Source of the DNA: Pseudomonas syringae KCTC 12500
Lineage (GTDB): Bacteria; Pseudomonadota; Gammaproteobacteria; Pseudomonadales; Pseudomonadaceae
Direction: 5' to 3'
Assembly (NCBI RefSeq): GCF_000507185.2
Contig: NZ_AYTM02000002.1
Location: 2,069,501 to 2,133,500, forward strand
Length of the DNA: 64,000 nucleotides
In this document: positions 28,147 through 36,454 of the stretch, piece after piece
Layout of the letters: the number at the start of each line of letters is the position of its first letter
Position numbering within the stretch: position 1 is the stretch's first letter
The notes under the pieces: generated by a model
What the model saw: only the letters and a program-made list of their open reading frames with translations
What the model was told of the DNA's origin: nothing
Databases searched by the model: none
Position numbers and translations under genes: made by a program

Positions 28147-29469
28147 ATGGTCCCTTTCACAACTACCCCTGTGGATAAACCCAGGGTCGTATCGATTGAC
28201 GGTGAGCGACGCGAGTCTGATCCGGCAACGGTAGCGACCCACCGCGTCGAGGCTCCACAAGAACCTGACGTTGCCCCCCGCCTGCTGAAGGCCACCGTGT
28301 TGCAAAACGACGCGCAAGCCATTGCAGCAGCCCACGACCTGGCGGCGGCCGCGCAGATCAATGCCGCCAATCGCGACAGACAACGCGCCTTGCCATGGGC
28401 TGAAATCGAACAGTTCACCCGCAGTGGACTGGGCAGTATTTCCATCCCGCGCGCGTACGGCGGCCCGCAAGTGTCGTTCGTCACGGTAGCCGAAGTCTTC
28501 AGGATCATTTCTGCTGCCGACCCGGCACTGGGACAGATTCCGCAAAACCAGTTCGGCATTCTGCACTTGCTGCAGAGCAGCGCCACCGAGCAGCAGAAGA
28601 AAACGCTGTTCCAGAGCGTGCTGAACGGTTGGCGCATCGGCAACGCAGGGCCCGAGCGTGGCACCAAAAATACCCTGGAACTCAAGGCACGGATCACCAC
28701 CAACGGTGACCGTCTGAGCATCACCGGACAGAAGTTCTACTCCACGGGTGCGTTGTTCGCACATTGGGTTGCGGTCAAGGCGCTGGATGACCAGGGGCGG
28801 CAGATAATGGCCTTCGTCCAGCGTGGCACTCCGGGCCTGCGCATCGTTGATGACTGGTCGGGCTTTGGCCAGCGCACCACCGCCAGCGGCACGGTACTGC
28901 TCGACAACGTGCCGGTGGACGCTGCGCTGGTGGTCGATAACTGGCGCCTGTCACTGACGCCGAACATTCAGGGCGCGGTTTCGCAACTGATCCAGGCCGC
29001 GATCGACGCGGGTATCGCGCGCGGCGCCATCGACGATGCGATTGCTTTTGTACGCGAGAAATCCCGTCCATGGATCGACGCCAACGTCGAGCGCGCCAGC
29101 GATGACCTCTACGTGATCGCCGACATCGGCAAGCTGAAACTCGAACTGCACGCGGCAGAAGCCCTGCTGCGCAAGGCGGGCCAGGAGCTCGACGAGATCA
29201 GCGCTGCGTCTATCGATGAGCACTCGGCAGCCCGCGCCTCCATCGCGGTGGCGCGAGCCAAGGTACTGACCACCGAGATCTCGCTGCTGGCCAGCGAGAA
29301 GCTGTTCGAACTGGCAGGCAGCCGCGCGACATTGGCCGAGTTCAATCTTGATCGCCACTGGCGCAACGCACGCGTCCACACCCTGCATGACCCGGTGCGC
29401 TGGAAATACCACGCGGTCGGCACCTGGCATTTGAACGGCACCCTGCCTGCTCGCCATTCCTGGATCTGA
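28147..29469 (+). CDS. SfnB family acyl-CoA-dehydrogenase-like flavoprotein (copy 1)
   Basis: A 440-aa flavin-dependent dehydrogenase/monooxygenase of the SfnB sulfur-acquisition type. A poorly conserved N-terminal extension (about 1-50) precedes the acyl-CoA dehydrogenase fold. The N-terminal domain has LGSISIPRAYGG and GQIPQNQFG (about 137-145), the middle domain has ITGQKFYSTGALFAHWVAV and DDWSGFGQRTTASGTV (about 236-251), and the C-terminal helical domain ends DRHWRNARVHTLHDPVRWKYHA. SfnB supports growth on dimethylsulfone-related sulfur sources in Pseudomonas; the exact substrate here is unknown. The paralogue starts 25 bp downstream. Confidence 0.85.
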   Translation: MVPFTTTPVDKPRVVSIDGERRESDPATVATHRVEAPQEPDVAPRLLKATVLQNDAQAIAAAHDLAAAAQINAANRDRQRALPWAEIEQFTRSGLGSISIPRAYGGPQVSFVTVAEVFRIISAADPALGQIPQNQFGILHLLQSSATEQQKKTLFQSVLNGWRIGNAGPERGTKNTLELKARITTNGDRLSITGQKFYSTGALFAHWVAVKALDDQGRQIMAFVQRGTPGLRIVDDWSGFGQRTTASGTVLLDNVPVDAALVVDNWRLSLTPNIQGAVSQLIQAAIDAGIARGAIDDAIAFVREKSRPWIDANVERASDDLYVIADIGKLKLELHAAEALLRKAGQELDEISAASIDEHSAARASIAVARAKVLTTEISLLASEKLFELAGSRATLAEFNLDRHWRNARVHTLHDPVRWKYHAVGTWHLNGTLPARHSWI

Positions 29470-29494
29470 ACCAGACCACTGGAGAACACCCTTC

Positions 29495-30700
29495 ATGAGT
29501 TCCAACCCAAAAGCGCGCGATAACGCAGCGCTGATCACCAGTGACGCTCAGGCCCTGCATATAGCCCGCGAACTGGCCCTGCAATTGAAAACCGACAGCG
29601 CACATCGCGATCGCGAGCGCCGTTTGCCGCATGCCGAACTCGAGCTGTTCAGCCAGTCCGGTCTGTGGGGCATCAGTGTGCCGCAAGCCTTTGGCGGCGC
29701 GGGTGTTTCCAACATCACCCTGGCCAAGGTGATCCAGCTGATTTCCGAAGCCGATGGCTCGCTGGGCCAGATTCCACAAAACCATTTTTACGCTCTGGAA
29801 GTGCTGCGTGTGAACGGCAGTCCGGAACAGCAGGCGCGCTTGTACGCCGAGGCACTGGCAGGCGTACGCTTCGGCAATGCGCTGGCCGAACTGGGGACCA
29901 GAACCGCACATGACCGCACCACTCGCCTGAGCCGCGACGGGGACGGTTATCGCATCAACGGCCGCAAGTTCTACGCCACCGGCGCGCTGTATGCGCAACG
30001 TATTCCCACCTCGGTCGTTGACGACGAGGGTGTGCAGCAACTGGTGTTCGTGCCGCACGACAGCGAGGGTCTCAGTGTCATCGATGACTGGAGCGGTTTC
30101 GGGCAGCGCACCACGGGCAGTGGCTCGGTGGTGTTCGACAATGTGCATGTCAGCGCCCGCGATGTCGTGCCGTTCCAGAGCGCCTTCCAGCGCCCCACCA
30201 CGGTCGGGCCGCTGGCGCAGATTCTCCACGCCGCGATCGACACCGGTATTGCCCGTGCTGCCTTCGAGGACGCCCTGGCGTTCGTGCAGACGCGTACCCG
30301 GCCATGGATCGATTCGGGTATCGAAAAGGCTGTGGACGACCCGTTGACGCTGCACAGCTTCGGCAAGCTGGGTATTCGCCTGCATGCCGCCGAAGCACTG
30401 CTTGAGCGCGCTGGTGAGTTTCTGGATGTCGCTCAGGCCGACAGCAATGCCGAGAATGTCGCCGCTGCGTCGATCGCCGTGGCCGAAGCGCGCGCCATCA
30501 GTACGGAGATTTCCCTGGCAGCCGGCAGCACGCTGTTCGAACTGGCGGGTAGTCAATCCACACTGGCCGAACACGGCCTGGATCGCCACTGGCGCAATGC
30601 GCGCGTTCATACGCTGCACGACCCGGTACGCTGGAAGTTTCATGCCATCGGCAATTACTACCTCAACGACACTAATCCTCCCTTGCGAGGGACGATCTGA
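29495..30700 (+). CDS. SfnB family acyl-CoA-dehydrogenase-like flavoprotein (copy 2)
   Basis: A 401-aa paralogue of the preceding protein with the same fold and motifs: SVPQAFGGAGVS (about 60-71), GQIPQNHFY (about 90-98), INGRKFYATGALYA (about 152-165), DDWSGFGQRTTGSGSVVFDN (about 190-209) and the C-terminal DRHWRNARVHTLHDPVRWKFHA. It lacks the N-terminal extension of copy 1. GGAGAACACC precedes the ATG. Its stop TGA shares one base with the ATG of the monooxygenase gene, so the pair is coupled and probably acts in one desulfurization or sulfone/sulfide oxidation route. Confidence 0.86.
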   Translation: MSSNPKARDNAALITSDAQALHIARELALQLKTDSAHRDRERRLPHAELELFSQSGLWGISVPQAFGGAGVSNITLAKVIQLISEADGSLGQIPQNHFYALEVLRVNGSPEQQARLYAEALAGVRFGNALAELGTRTAHDRTTRLSRDGDGYRINGRKFYATGALYAQRIPTSVVDDEGVQQLVFVPHDSEGLSVIDDWSGFGQRTTGSGSVVFDNVHVSARDVVPFQSAFQRPTTVGPLAQILHAAIDTGIARAAFEDALAFVQTRTRPWIDSGIEKAVDDPLTLHSFGKLGIRLHAAEALLERAGEFLDVAQADSNAENVAAASIAVAEARAISTEISLAAGSTLFELAGSQSTLAEHGLDRHWRNARVHTLHDPVRWKFHAIGNYYLNDTNPPLRGTI

Positions 30701-32061
30701 TGGCGCGTAAAAAGATCCTCCTCAACGCGTTCAACATGAGCTGCATCGGCCATATCAACCATGGCCTGTGGACCCATCCACGGGACACCTCGACGCAATT
30801 CAACAGCCTGGAATACTGGACTGACCTGGCGAAACTGCTGGAACGCGGACTGTTCGACGGCCTGTTCATCGCCGACATCGTGGGCGTGTATGACGTCTAT
30901 CAGAACTCGGTGGACGTCACCCTCAAGGAGGCGATCCAGTTGCCGGTCAACGATCCGCTGCTGCTGGTCTCGGCCATGGCCGGGGTCACCAGACATCTGG
31001 GCTTCGGCCTGACCGCCAACCTGACCTACGACGCGCCCTATCTGTTTGCCAGGCGCATGTCGACGCTGGATCACCTGAGCCGTGGCCGGGTGGGCTGGAA
31101 CATCGTCACCGGCTACCTCGACAGCGCGGCGCGGGCCATGGGCCTCAGCGAGCAGAACGAACATGACCGCCGTTACGATCAGGCCGACGAGTACCTGGAG
31201 GTGCTGTACAAGCTCTGGGAAGGCAGTTGGGAAGACGATGCCGTGATCAACGACCGCGAACAGCGCGTCTACGCCCAGCCGGGCAAGGTCCACAAGGTCA
31301 GGCATCAGGGCGAGTTCTATCAGGTCGAGGGTTATCACCTCTGCGAGCCGTCGCCGCAACGCACGCCGGTGCTGTTTCAGGCCGGCAGTTCGGAGCGCGG
31401 CCTGCAGTTTGCCGGACAGAACGCCGAATGCGTGTTCATCAGCGGGCAGAACAAGGCAGCGACCCGCGAGCAGGTCGACAAGGTGCGCGCCAGTGCCGTG
31501 CAGGCCGGGCGCAATCCGGAGGACATCAAGGTGTTCATGGGCCTGAACGTGATCGTCGCGGCCACCGAAGCACTGGCTCGGGAGAAACACGCCGAATACC
31601 GCCGCCATGCCAGCGCCGAAGCCGGCGTGGCGCACTTCGCTGCGTCTACAGGCATCGATTTTTCCCGATACGAACTGGACGAACCCATTCAGTACGTGAA
31701 AAACAACGCGATTCAGTCCGCGACCAAAAACCTGAAAAACAACGACTGGACGCGCCAGAAACTGCTCGACCAGCACGCCTTGGGCGGCCGTTACATCACC
31801 TTGATCGGCTCGCCCGAACAGGTCGCCGACGAACTGGAATCCTGGATCGACGAAACCGGCCTGGACGGCTTCAACCTGACCCGCATCGTCACCCCGGAAA
31901 GTTACGAGGATTTCATTGACCTGGTGATCCCGGAGCTGCAACGCCGGGGCTCATACAAGACCGCTTACCAGGACGGCAGCTTGCGCAAAAAACTGTTTCC
32001 GCAAGGCACCGACCGTTTACCGGAACGGCATGCGGGGGCGGCACACCGACATATTTGCTGA
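30700..32061 (+). CDS. FMN-dependent monooxygenase, NtaA/SnaA/DszA family
   Basis: A 453-aa bacterial-luciferase-like monooxygenase of the NtaA/SnaA/DszA/DmoA group, which uses reduced flavin to oxidise organosulfur or amino-polycarboxylate substrates. Typical stretches are LFDGLFIADIVGVYDVY (about 50-66), YLFARRMSTLDHLSRGRVGWNIVTG (quoted in part: STLDHLSRGRVGWNIVTG, about 121-138) and LFQAGSSERGLQFAGQNAE (about 226-244). Context with two SfnB-like genes and a MetQ importer argues for an organosulfur substrate. The last dozen or so codons, including the stop, run into the first unit of a 183-bp tandem repeat, so the C-terminal tail (PERHAGAAHRHIC) is probably not ancestral. Confidence 0.88.
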   Translation: MARKKILLNAFNMSCIGHINHGLWTHPRDTSTQFNSLEYWTDLAKLLERGLFDGLFIADIVGVYDVYQNSVDVTLKEAIQLPVNDPLLLVSAMAGVTRHLGFGLTANLTYDAPYLFARRMSTLDHLSRGRVGWNIVTGYLDSAARAMGLSEQNEHDRRYDQADEYLEVLYKLWEGSWEDDAVINDREQRVYAQPGKVHKVRHQGEFYQVEGYHLCEPSPQRTPVLFQAGSSERGLQFAGQNAECVFISGQNKAATREQVDKVRASAVQAGRNPEDIKVFMGLNVIVAATEALAREKHAEYRRHASAEAGVAHFAASTGIDFSRYELDEPIQYVKNNAIQSATKNLKNNDWTRQKLLDQHALGGRYITLIGSPEQVADELESWIDETGLDGFNLTRIVTPESYEDFIDLVIPELQRRGSYKTAYQDGSLRKKLFPQGTDRLPERHAGAAHRHIC

Positions 32062-32109
32062 AGACATGCGCCCCAACACTGAAGCGCTTGGCGTTGTACA
32101 CAGGTTTTT

Positions 32110-32200
32110 GTGGGAGCGAGCTTGCTCGCGAAAGCGATTGTCCAGACGCCCTGTTTTTTTGTGTCTGCACTGGCCTCTTCGCGAGCAAGCTCGCTCCCAC
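32110..32200. repeat. REP pair in tandem unit 1
   Basis: The REP palindrome starts at 32110 (GTGGGAGCGAGCTTGCTCG...) with its inverted partner at 32178-32200. Both arms match the core seen elsewhere in this window. Confidence 0.9.
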
Positions 32201-32293
32201 AGGACCGAGGCGCTGCCGGGGACGGCACACCGCCGTATTTGATGACGACATGCGCCCCCACGCTGAAGCGCTTGGCGTTGTACACAGGTTTTT

Positions 32294-32383
32294 GTGGGAG
32301 CGAGCTTGCTCGCGAAAGCGATTGTCCAGACGCCCTGTTTTTTGTGTCTGCACTGGCCTATTCGCGAGCAAGCTCGCTCCCAC
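32294..32383. repeat. REP pair in tandem unit 2
   Basis: Same REP pair as in unit 1, at 32294-32316 and 32361-32383. It differs from unit 1 by one T fewer in the spacer and a CTC-to-CTA change. Confidence 0.9.
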
Positions 32384-32536
32384 AGGACCGAGGCGCTGCC
32401 GGGGACGGCACGCCGCCGTATTTGATGACGACATGCGCCCCCACGCTGAAGCGCTTGGCGTTGTACACAGGTCTTGTGGGAGCAATAAGCACAAGGCGTG
32501 GGGACGAGACTTAGGGATTTTTAAAAGGACCGCATC

Positions 32537-33325
32537 ATGAGCAAAACCCTCGCTGCACTGGCCCTCGGTCTGTTGACCCTGACCGCTTACGCCGACGATA
32601 AACCCCTGAAAGTCGGGACCACGGCAGCCTTCGCCATACCGCTCGAAGCCGCTGTCGAAGAGGCTGGCAAGCAGGGCCTGAAGGTCGAGCTGGTCGAGTT
32701 CACCGACTGGATCGCGCCCAATGTCAGCCTCGCTGCCGGCGATATCGACGTGAACTACTTTCAGCACATCCCGTTCCTGACCAACGCCAACGACGCCGCC
32801 GGCTTCGGTCTGGTGCCTTACGCACCGGGGATCATCAACAACGTAGGCCTGTACTCGAAAAAGTACAAAAGCTTCGATGATCTGCCGACCGGCGCCACAG
32901 TGGCCATCGCCAATGACCCGATCAATAGCGGACGCGGCCTGCAACTGCTGGCCAAGGCAGGGCTGATCACGCTCAAGGAAGGTGTTGGTTACAAGGCCAC
33001 CGAAGAAGACATCACGGCCAACCCGAAAAAACTCAAGCTCATCCAGGTCGAAGCCGTGCAACTGGTGCGAGCCTACGACGATGCCGATCTGGTGCAGGGC
33101 TACCCCGCCTACATCCGTCTGGCCAAGACCTTTCCCGCCGACTCGGCGATCCTCTTCGACGGTCTGGACCACCCGGAATACGTGATTCAGTTCGTCATCA
33201 AGCCTGATCACAAGGATGACCCGCGGCTGGCGAAATTCGTCGACATTTACCAGCACTCGCCGGTCGTCCGCGCCTCACTGGACAAGGTCAACGGCAAGCT
33301 TTACCAGGCCGGGTGGAAAGAATGA
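32537..33325 (+). CDS. metQ: MetQ/NlpA family substrate-binding protein
   Basis: A 262-aa periplasmic methionine-family binding protein. A short signal peptide ends at AYA (about 19); no lipobox cysteine is visible. It has [20 protein letters not shown] (about 27-46), [32 protein letters not shown] (quoted in part: [14 protein letters not shown], about 69-82) and [19 protein letters not shown] (about 126-144). AAAAGGACCGC precedes the ATG. It leads a metQ-metN-metI operon. Because an organosulfur monooxygenase lies directly upstream, the real ligand may be another organosulfur compound rather than methionine. Confidence 0.88.
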   Translation: MSKTLAALALGLLTLTAYADDKPLKVGTTAAFAIPLEAAVEEAGKQGLKVELVEFTDWIAPNVSLAAGDIDVNYFQHIPFLTNANDAAGFGLVPYAPGIINNVGLYSKKYKSFDDLPTGATVAIANDPINSGRGLQLLAKAGLITLKEGVGYKATEEDITANPKKLKLIQVEAVQLVRAYDDADLVQGYPAYIRLAKTFPADSAILFDGLDHPEYVIQFVIKPDHKDDPRLAKFVDIYQHSPVVRASLDKVNGKLYQAGWKE

Positions 33326-34452
33326 CCGCGACCGCGCAACGCCAACGGCCACTCGACACAGCAGGCGCAGGTCAACGTGCACAGCAGGCCGAGCTGCATC
33401 CGGAGCTGAATCGCGCGCATGTGCGCTTCATCAACCTGGGCAAGACCTATCACGGCAAGCAAGGCCCGGTGGAGGCGCTGGGCAATATCGACCTGGCCGT
33501 CCAGCGCGGCGAGATCTTCGGCATCATCGGCCGCAGCGGCGCAGGCAAATCCTCGTTGATCCGCACCATCAACCGCCTTGAACAACCGAGCAGCGGTCGC
33601 GTACTGATCGATCAGGTGGACATCGGCGAGTTCGACGAAAACAAGCTGGTGGAGCTGCGCCGACGCATCGGCATGATCTTCCAGCACTTCAACCTGATGT
33701 CGGCCAAGACCGTCTGGCAGAACGTCGAACTGCCGCTCAAGGTCGCCGGCGTGCCCAAGGCGCAACGCGCGCGCAAGGTCGCCCAGTTGCTGGAACTGGT
33801 GGGTTTGCAGGACAAGCACAAGGCGTACCCCGCGCAACTGTCCGGCGGGCAGAAACAGCGTGTCGGCATCGCCCGCGCGCTGGTGCACGACCCGGCGATA
33901 CTGTTGTGCGACGAAGCCACTTCGGCGCTGGACCCGGAAACCACCCAGTCGATCCTCGGCCTGCTGCGCGAGATCAACCAGCGCCTGGGCCTGACCATCG
34001 TGCTGATCACCCATGAAATGGCGGTGATCCGTGATATCTGCCACCGCGTCGTGGTGCTGGAACAGGGGCGAATCGTCGAGCAGGGGCCGGTATGGCAGGT
34101 GTTTGGCGACCCGCAGCACGAGGTCAGCAAAACCTTGCTGGCGCCCCTGCAAACCGGGCTGCCGAAAGAGTGGGCCGAGCGCCTGAGCGATCAGCCGCAA
34201 CGACCCGATGCGGCCCTGCTGCTGGACGTGCATTTTACCGGTGTCAGTGACGAAGGGCCGGATCTGGCCGCGCTGTTTGCCGCGCTGGGCGGCAAGGTGC
34301 AATTGCTGCAGGGCGGCGTCGAGCGGATTCAGGAGCGGGCCATCGGGCATCTCATTCTGTCGGTTGCCGGCTCGCCGCACAGCCGGGACGAGCTACTGGC
34401 ACGCGCCCGCACACTGGCGCCACGCGCGGAGGTATTGGGTTATGTGGGTTGA
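33322..34452 (+). CDS. metN: Methionine-type ABC transporter ATP-binding protein
   Basis: A 376-aa ABC ATPase. The ATG at 33322 overlaps the metQ stop; an in-frame GTG nine bases earlier is possible. A 25-30-residue N-terminal extension precedes the ATPase. Walker A is GRSGAGKSS (about 72-80), Q-loop [11 protein letters not shown], signature [15 protein letters not shown] (about 173-187), Walker [15 protein letters not shown] and switch VLITHEM. The C-terminal region (about 290-376) fits the NIL ligand-sensing domain of MetN, the part that gives feedback inhibition by substrate. Confidence 0.93.
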   Translation: MTATAQRQRPLDTAGAGQRAQQAELHPELNRAHVRFINLGKTYHGKQGPVEALGNIDLAVQRGEIFGIIGRSGAGKSSLIRTINRLEQPSSGRVLIDQVDIGEFDENKLVELRRRIGMIFQHFNLMSAKTVWQNVELPLKVAGVPKAQRARKVAQLLELVGLQDKHKAYPAQLSGGQKQRVGIARALVHDPAILLCDEATSALDPETTQSILGLLREINQRLGLTIVLITHEMAVIRDICHRVVVLEQGRIVEQGPVWQVFGDPQHEVSKTLLAPLQTGLPKEWAERLSDQPQRPDAALLLDVHFTGVSDEGPDLAALFAALGGKVQLLQGGVERIQERAIGHLILSVAGSPHSRDELLARARTLAPRAEVLGYVG

Positions 34453-35086
34453 TCGCTTGCTGCAAGGCACCCTCGACACATTTCTGATGGTCGGTGTGTC
34501 GTCATTGATCGCACTGCTGCTGGGCATTCCGCTGGCAGTGATCCTAGTGACCAGCTCCAAAGGCGGCATCTACGAAGCACCGGGGATCAACCGGGTGCTG
34601 GGCGGCTTCGTGAACCTGTTTCGCTCGATTCCGTTTCTGATCCTGATGGTCGCGCTGATTCCGTTCACGCGGATGATCGTCGGTACCACTTATGGCGTAT
34701 GGGCAGCCGTCGTGCCGCTGACCATTGCCGCCACGCCGTTCTTTGCGCGGATCGCCGAAGTGAGCCTGCGCGAGGTCGATCATGGTTTGGTCGAGGCCGC
34801 GCAGGCGATGGGCTGTCGGCGCTGGCACATCATCTGGCATGTGCTGCTGCCGGAAGCGCGCCCCGGTATCGTCGGTGGCTTCACCATTACCCTGGTGACC
34901 ATGATCAACTCATCGGCCATGGCCGGTGCCATCGGTGCAGGCGGATTGGGCGATATTGCCTATCGCTATGGCTATCAACGCTTCGACACGCAGGTGATGC
35001 TGACAGTGATCGTCTTGCTGGTTGCGGTCGTAGCGCTGGTGCAACTGGGCGGCGACCGATTGGCACGCAGCTTCGACAGGCGCTAA
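34442..35086 (+). CDS. metI: Methionine-type ABC transporter permease
   Basis: A 214-aa MetI family permease starting inside the last codons of metN (11-bp overlap), so translation is coupled. It has five hydrophobic helices and the EAA loop [21 protein letters not shown] (quoted in part: [19 protein letters not shown], about 120-138). [27 protein letters not shown] near the C-terminus is typical (quoted in part: [20 protein letters not shown]). It completes the importer. Confidence 0.93.
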   Translation: MWVDRLLQGTLDTFLMVGVSSLIALLLGIPLAVILVTSSKGGIYEAPGINRVLGGFVNLFRSIPFLILMVALIPFTRMIVGTTYGVWAAVVPLTIAATPFFARIAEVSLREVDHGLVEAAQAMGCRRWHIIWHVLLPEARPGIVGGFTITLVTMINSSAMAGAIGAGGLGDIAYRYGYQRFDTQVMLTVIVLLVAVVALVQLGGDRLARSFDRR

Positions 35087-35142
35087 ACAGCCGCAACGCA
35101 GCGAGGGTATATTGGCGGTCTTCCTTTACCGGACCGCCCTTG

Positions 35143-35769
35143 ATGAAACTCGACCCACAGACCCTTGCGCAGATCACCGCCGCGACCCTCGGCAATTACA
35201 ACAGCGTGGCCGACGACTTCCGCGAAGGCACCCGCGACCACGACGTCAGCCAGAATATCGACGCCCTGCTGCGGCATATCGAAGGGCCGGCACCCTGGCA
35301 GATTCTCGACTTTGGCTGCGGGCCGGGCCGCGACCTGAAAGCGTTTACCGCGATGGGCCATGTGGCGGTCGGACTCGACGGCTCCGAACGTTTCGCCGAG
35401 ATGGCCCGTGCCGAGACCGGTTGCGAAGTGCTGCAGCAGAACTTCCTCGAACTCGACCTGCCGCACGGCCGCTTCGATGGCCTCTTCGCCAACGCGGTGC
35501 TGTTCCACATCCCCAAACAGGAGCTGCCGCGCGTCCTGCGTCAGCTGCATGCCACGCTCAAACCGGGCGGTGTACTGTTCAGCTCCAACCCGCGCGGTGA
35601 GAATCAGGAAGGCTGGAACGGCGAGCGTTACGGCGCTTATCACGACCTGGAATCATGGCGCGAATTGCTGACCGAAGCCGGTTTTGTCGAACTGGAGCAT
35701 TACTACCGCCCCGCCGGCTTGCCGAGGGAACAGCAGCCGTGGTTGGCGAGTGTCTGGCGGCGTCAGTGA
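35143..35769 (+). CDS. Class I SAM-dependent methyltransferase
   Basis: A 208-aa cytoplasmic methyltransferase with Rossmann motif I ILDFGCGPGRDLKAF (about 52-66), motif II acidic GLDGSERFAEMA (about 75-86) and motif IV LFANAVLFHIP (about 113-123), followed by LKPGGVLFSSNPRG. The substrate cannot be read from sequence. It starts 56 bp after metI on the same strand and might be the last gene of that operon. Confidence 0.85.
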   Translation: MKLDPQTLAQITAATLGNYNSVADDFREGTRDHDVSQNIDALLRHIEGPAPWQILDFGCGPGRDLKAFTAMGHVAVGLDGSERFAEMARAETGCEVLQQNFLELDLPHGRFDGLFANAVLFHIPKQELPRVLRQLHATLKPGGVLFSSNPRGENQEGWNGERYGAYHDLESWRELLTEAGFVELEHYYRPAGLPREQQPWLASVWRRQ

Positions 35770-35898
35770 TGTGCGGCGCTGTGAACTGCTACTTCTGACA
35801 GTATCGCCGAGGAGCTCGCGCGCCTTAGGATGGACTTGCGGCCATCTGCGCAGGCAGCTGGCAATGGAATCCATCTGAACCGATCAAAGGAACTGATC

Positions 35899-36402
35899 AT
35901 GGCGACCGAATTCTTGAAAAACGGCAATTTCATCGACGATCTCAAGTACTGGGCAGCGCCGGAGGGCTTCGATCCTGAGTTCGAGCCTTCGCCCGGAGGC
36001 AAGGGTCAGAGCATCAAACTGAATACTGGAGTGACCGTAAGTCAGTTCATCGCTCAACTGCCCGCTCCTACCCTGCATATAGAGTTCGATATGCTTAGCG
36101 CAGACCTGGACATTGACAAGGTGCTCTTTGTGATAGCTGTGGGTGGCTACAATTCAGAGGGCGCGCTGAATCTCACACCGGTCATAGGCCTCGCCACTCA
36201 GGAATGGGAACATTTTTCAGGCGACATTCCGTTCGGAGAAGAGCTTGAAAAATGCTTCGTAAATCTATCGGCGCCTTCTGACACGTCTCGCTTCTCGTTC
36301 TCAAACTCATTGCTGGTCCCGCTGTACGGCCCTGTACGGTTCGCTAACCTCAGTCTGTCCCTTGCCGAGGTAGATGGCGAGGACGATGGCGAGCAAGATT
36401 GA
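35899..36402 (+). CDS. Hypothetical protein, possible carbohydrate-binding-like fold
   Basis: A 167-aa soluble protein of unknown function. The ATG follows AAAGGAACTGATC. It starts MATEFLKNGNFIDDLKYW; the NxxF...L..W opening and later beta-strands (FSGDIPFGEEL, FVNLSAPSDTSRFSFSNSLLVPLYGPVRFANLSLSL) resemble galactose-binding-like jelly-roll modules, but this is only pattern similarity. No signal peptide. The tail is acidic (VDGEDDGEQD). The gene is less GC-rich than its neighbours and its function is not recognisable. Confidence 0.7.
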   Translation: MATEFLKNGNFIDDLKYWAAPEGFDPEFEPSPGGKGQSIKLNTGVTVSQFIAQLPAPTLHIEFDMLSADLDIDKVLFVIAVGGYNSEGALNLTPVIGLATQEWEHFSGDIPFGEELEKCFVNLSAPSDTSRFSFSNSLLVPLYGPVRFANLSLSLAEVDGEDDGEQD

Positions 36403-36454
36403 TAGCCACGTAAGCACCCTACCTCCTGATCACAAGCGGCAGGGCACGCCGACC

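Larger units (their letters stand above)
32040..32489. repeat. Tandem repeat of about 183 bp, 2.4 copies, containing REP pairs
   Basis: Unit starts are recognisable by GGCAC(A/G)CCG at 32040, 32224 and 32407 (periods 184 and 183). Copies 1 and 2 are nearly identical; the third breaks off within its first REP (CTTGTGGGAGCAATAAGC). Each unit has a 70-base leader (ACATGCGCCCCCACGCTGAA core), a REP pair and a GACCGAGGCGCTGCCGGGGA tail. It separates the monooxygenase from metQ and supplies the stop of the former. Confidence 0.92.

Noticed and set aside
32040..32489. Possible CRISPR array in the tandem repeats
   Set aside because: Units are about 183 bp, nearly identical throughout and REP-based, with no short repeat/unique spacer pattern.
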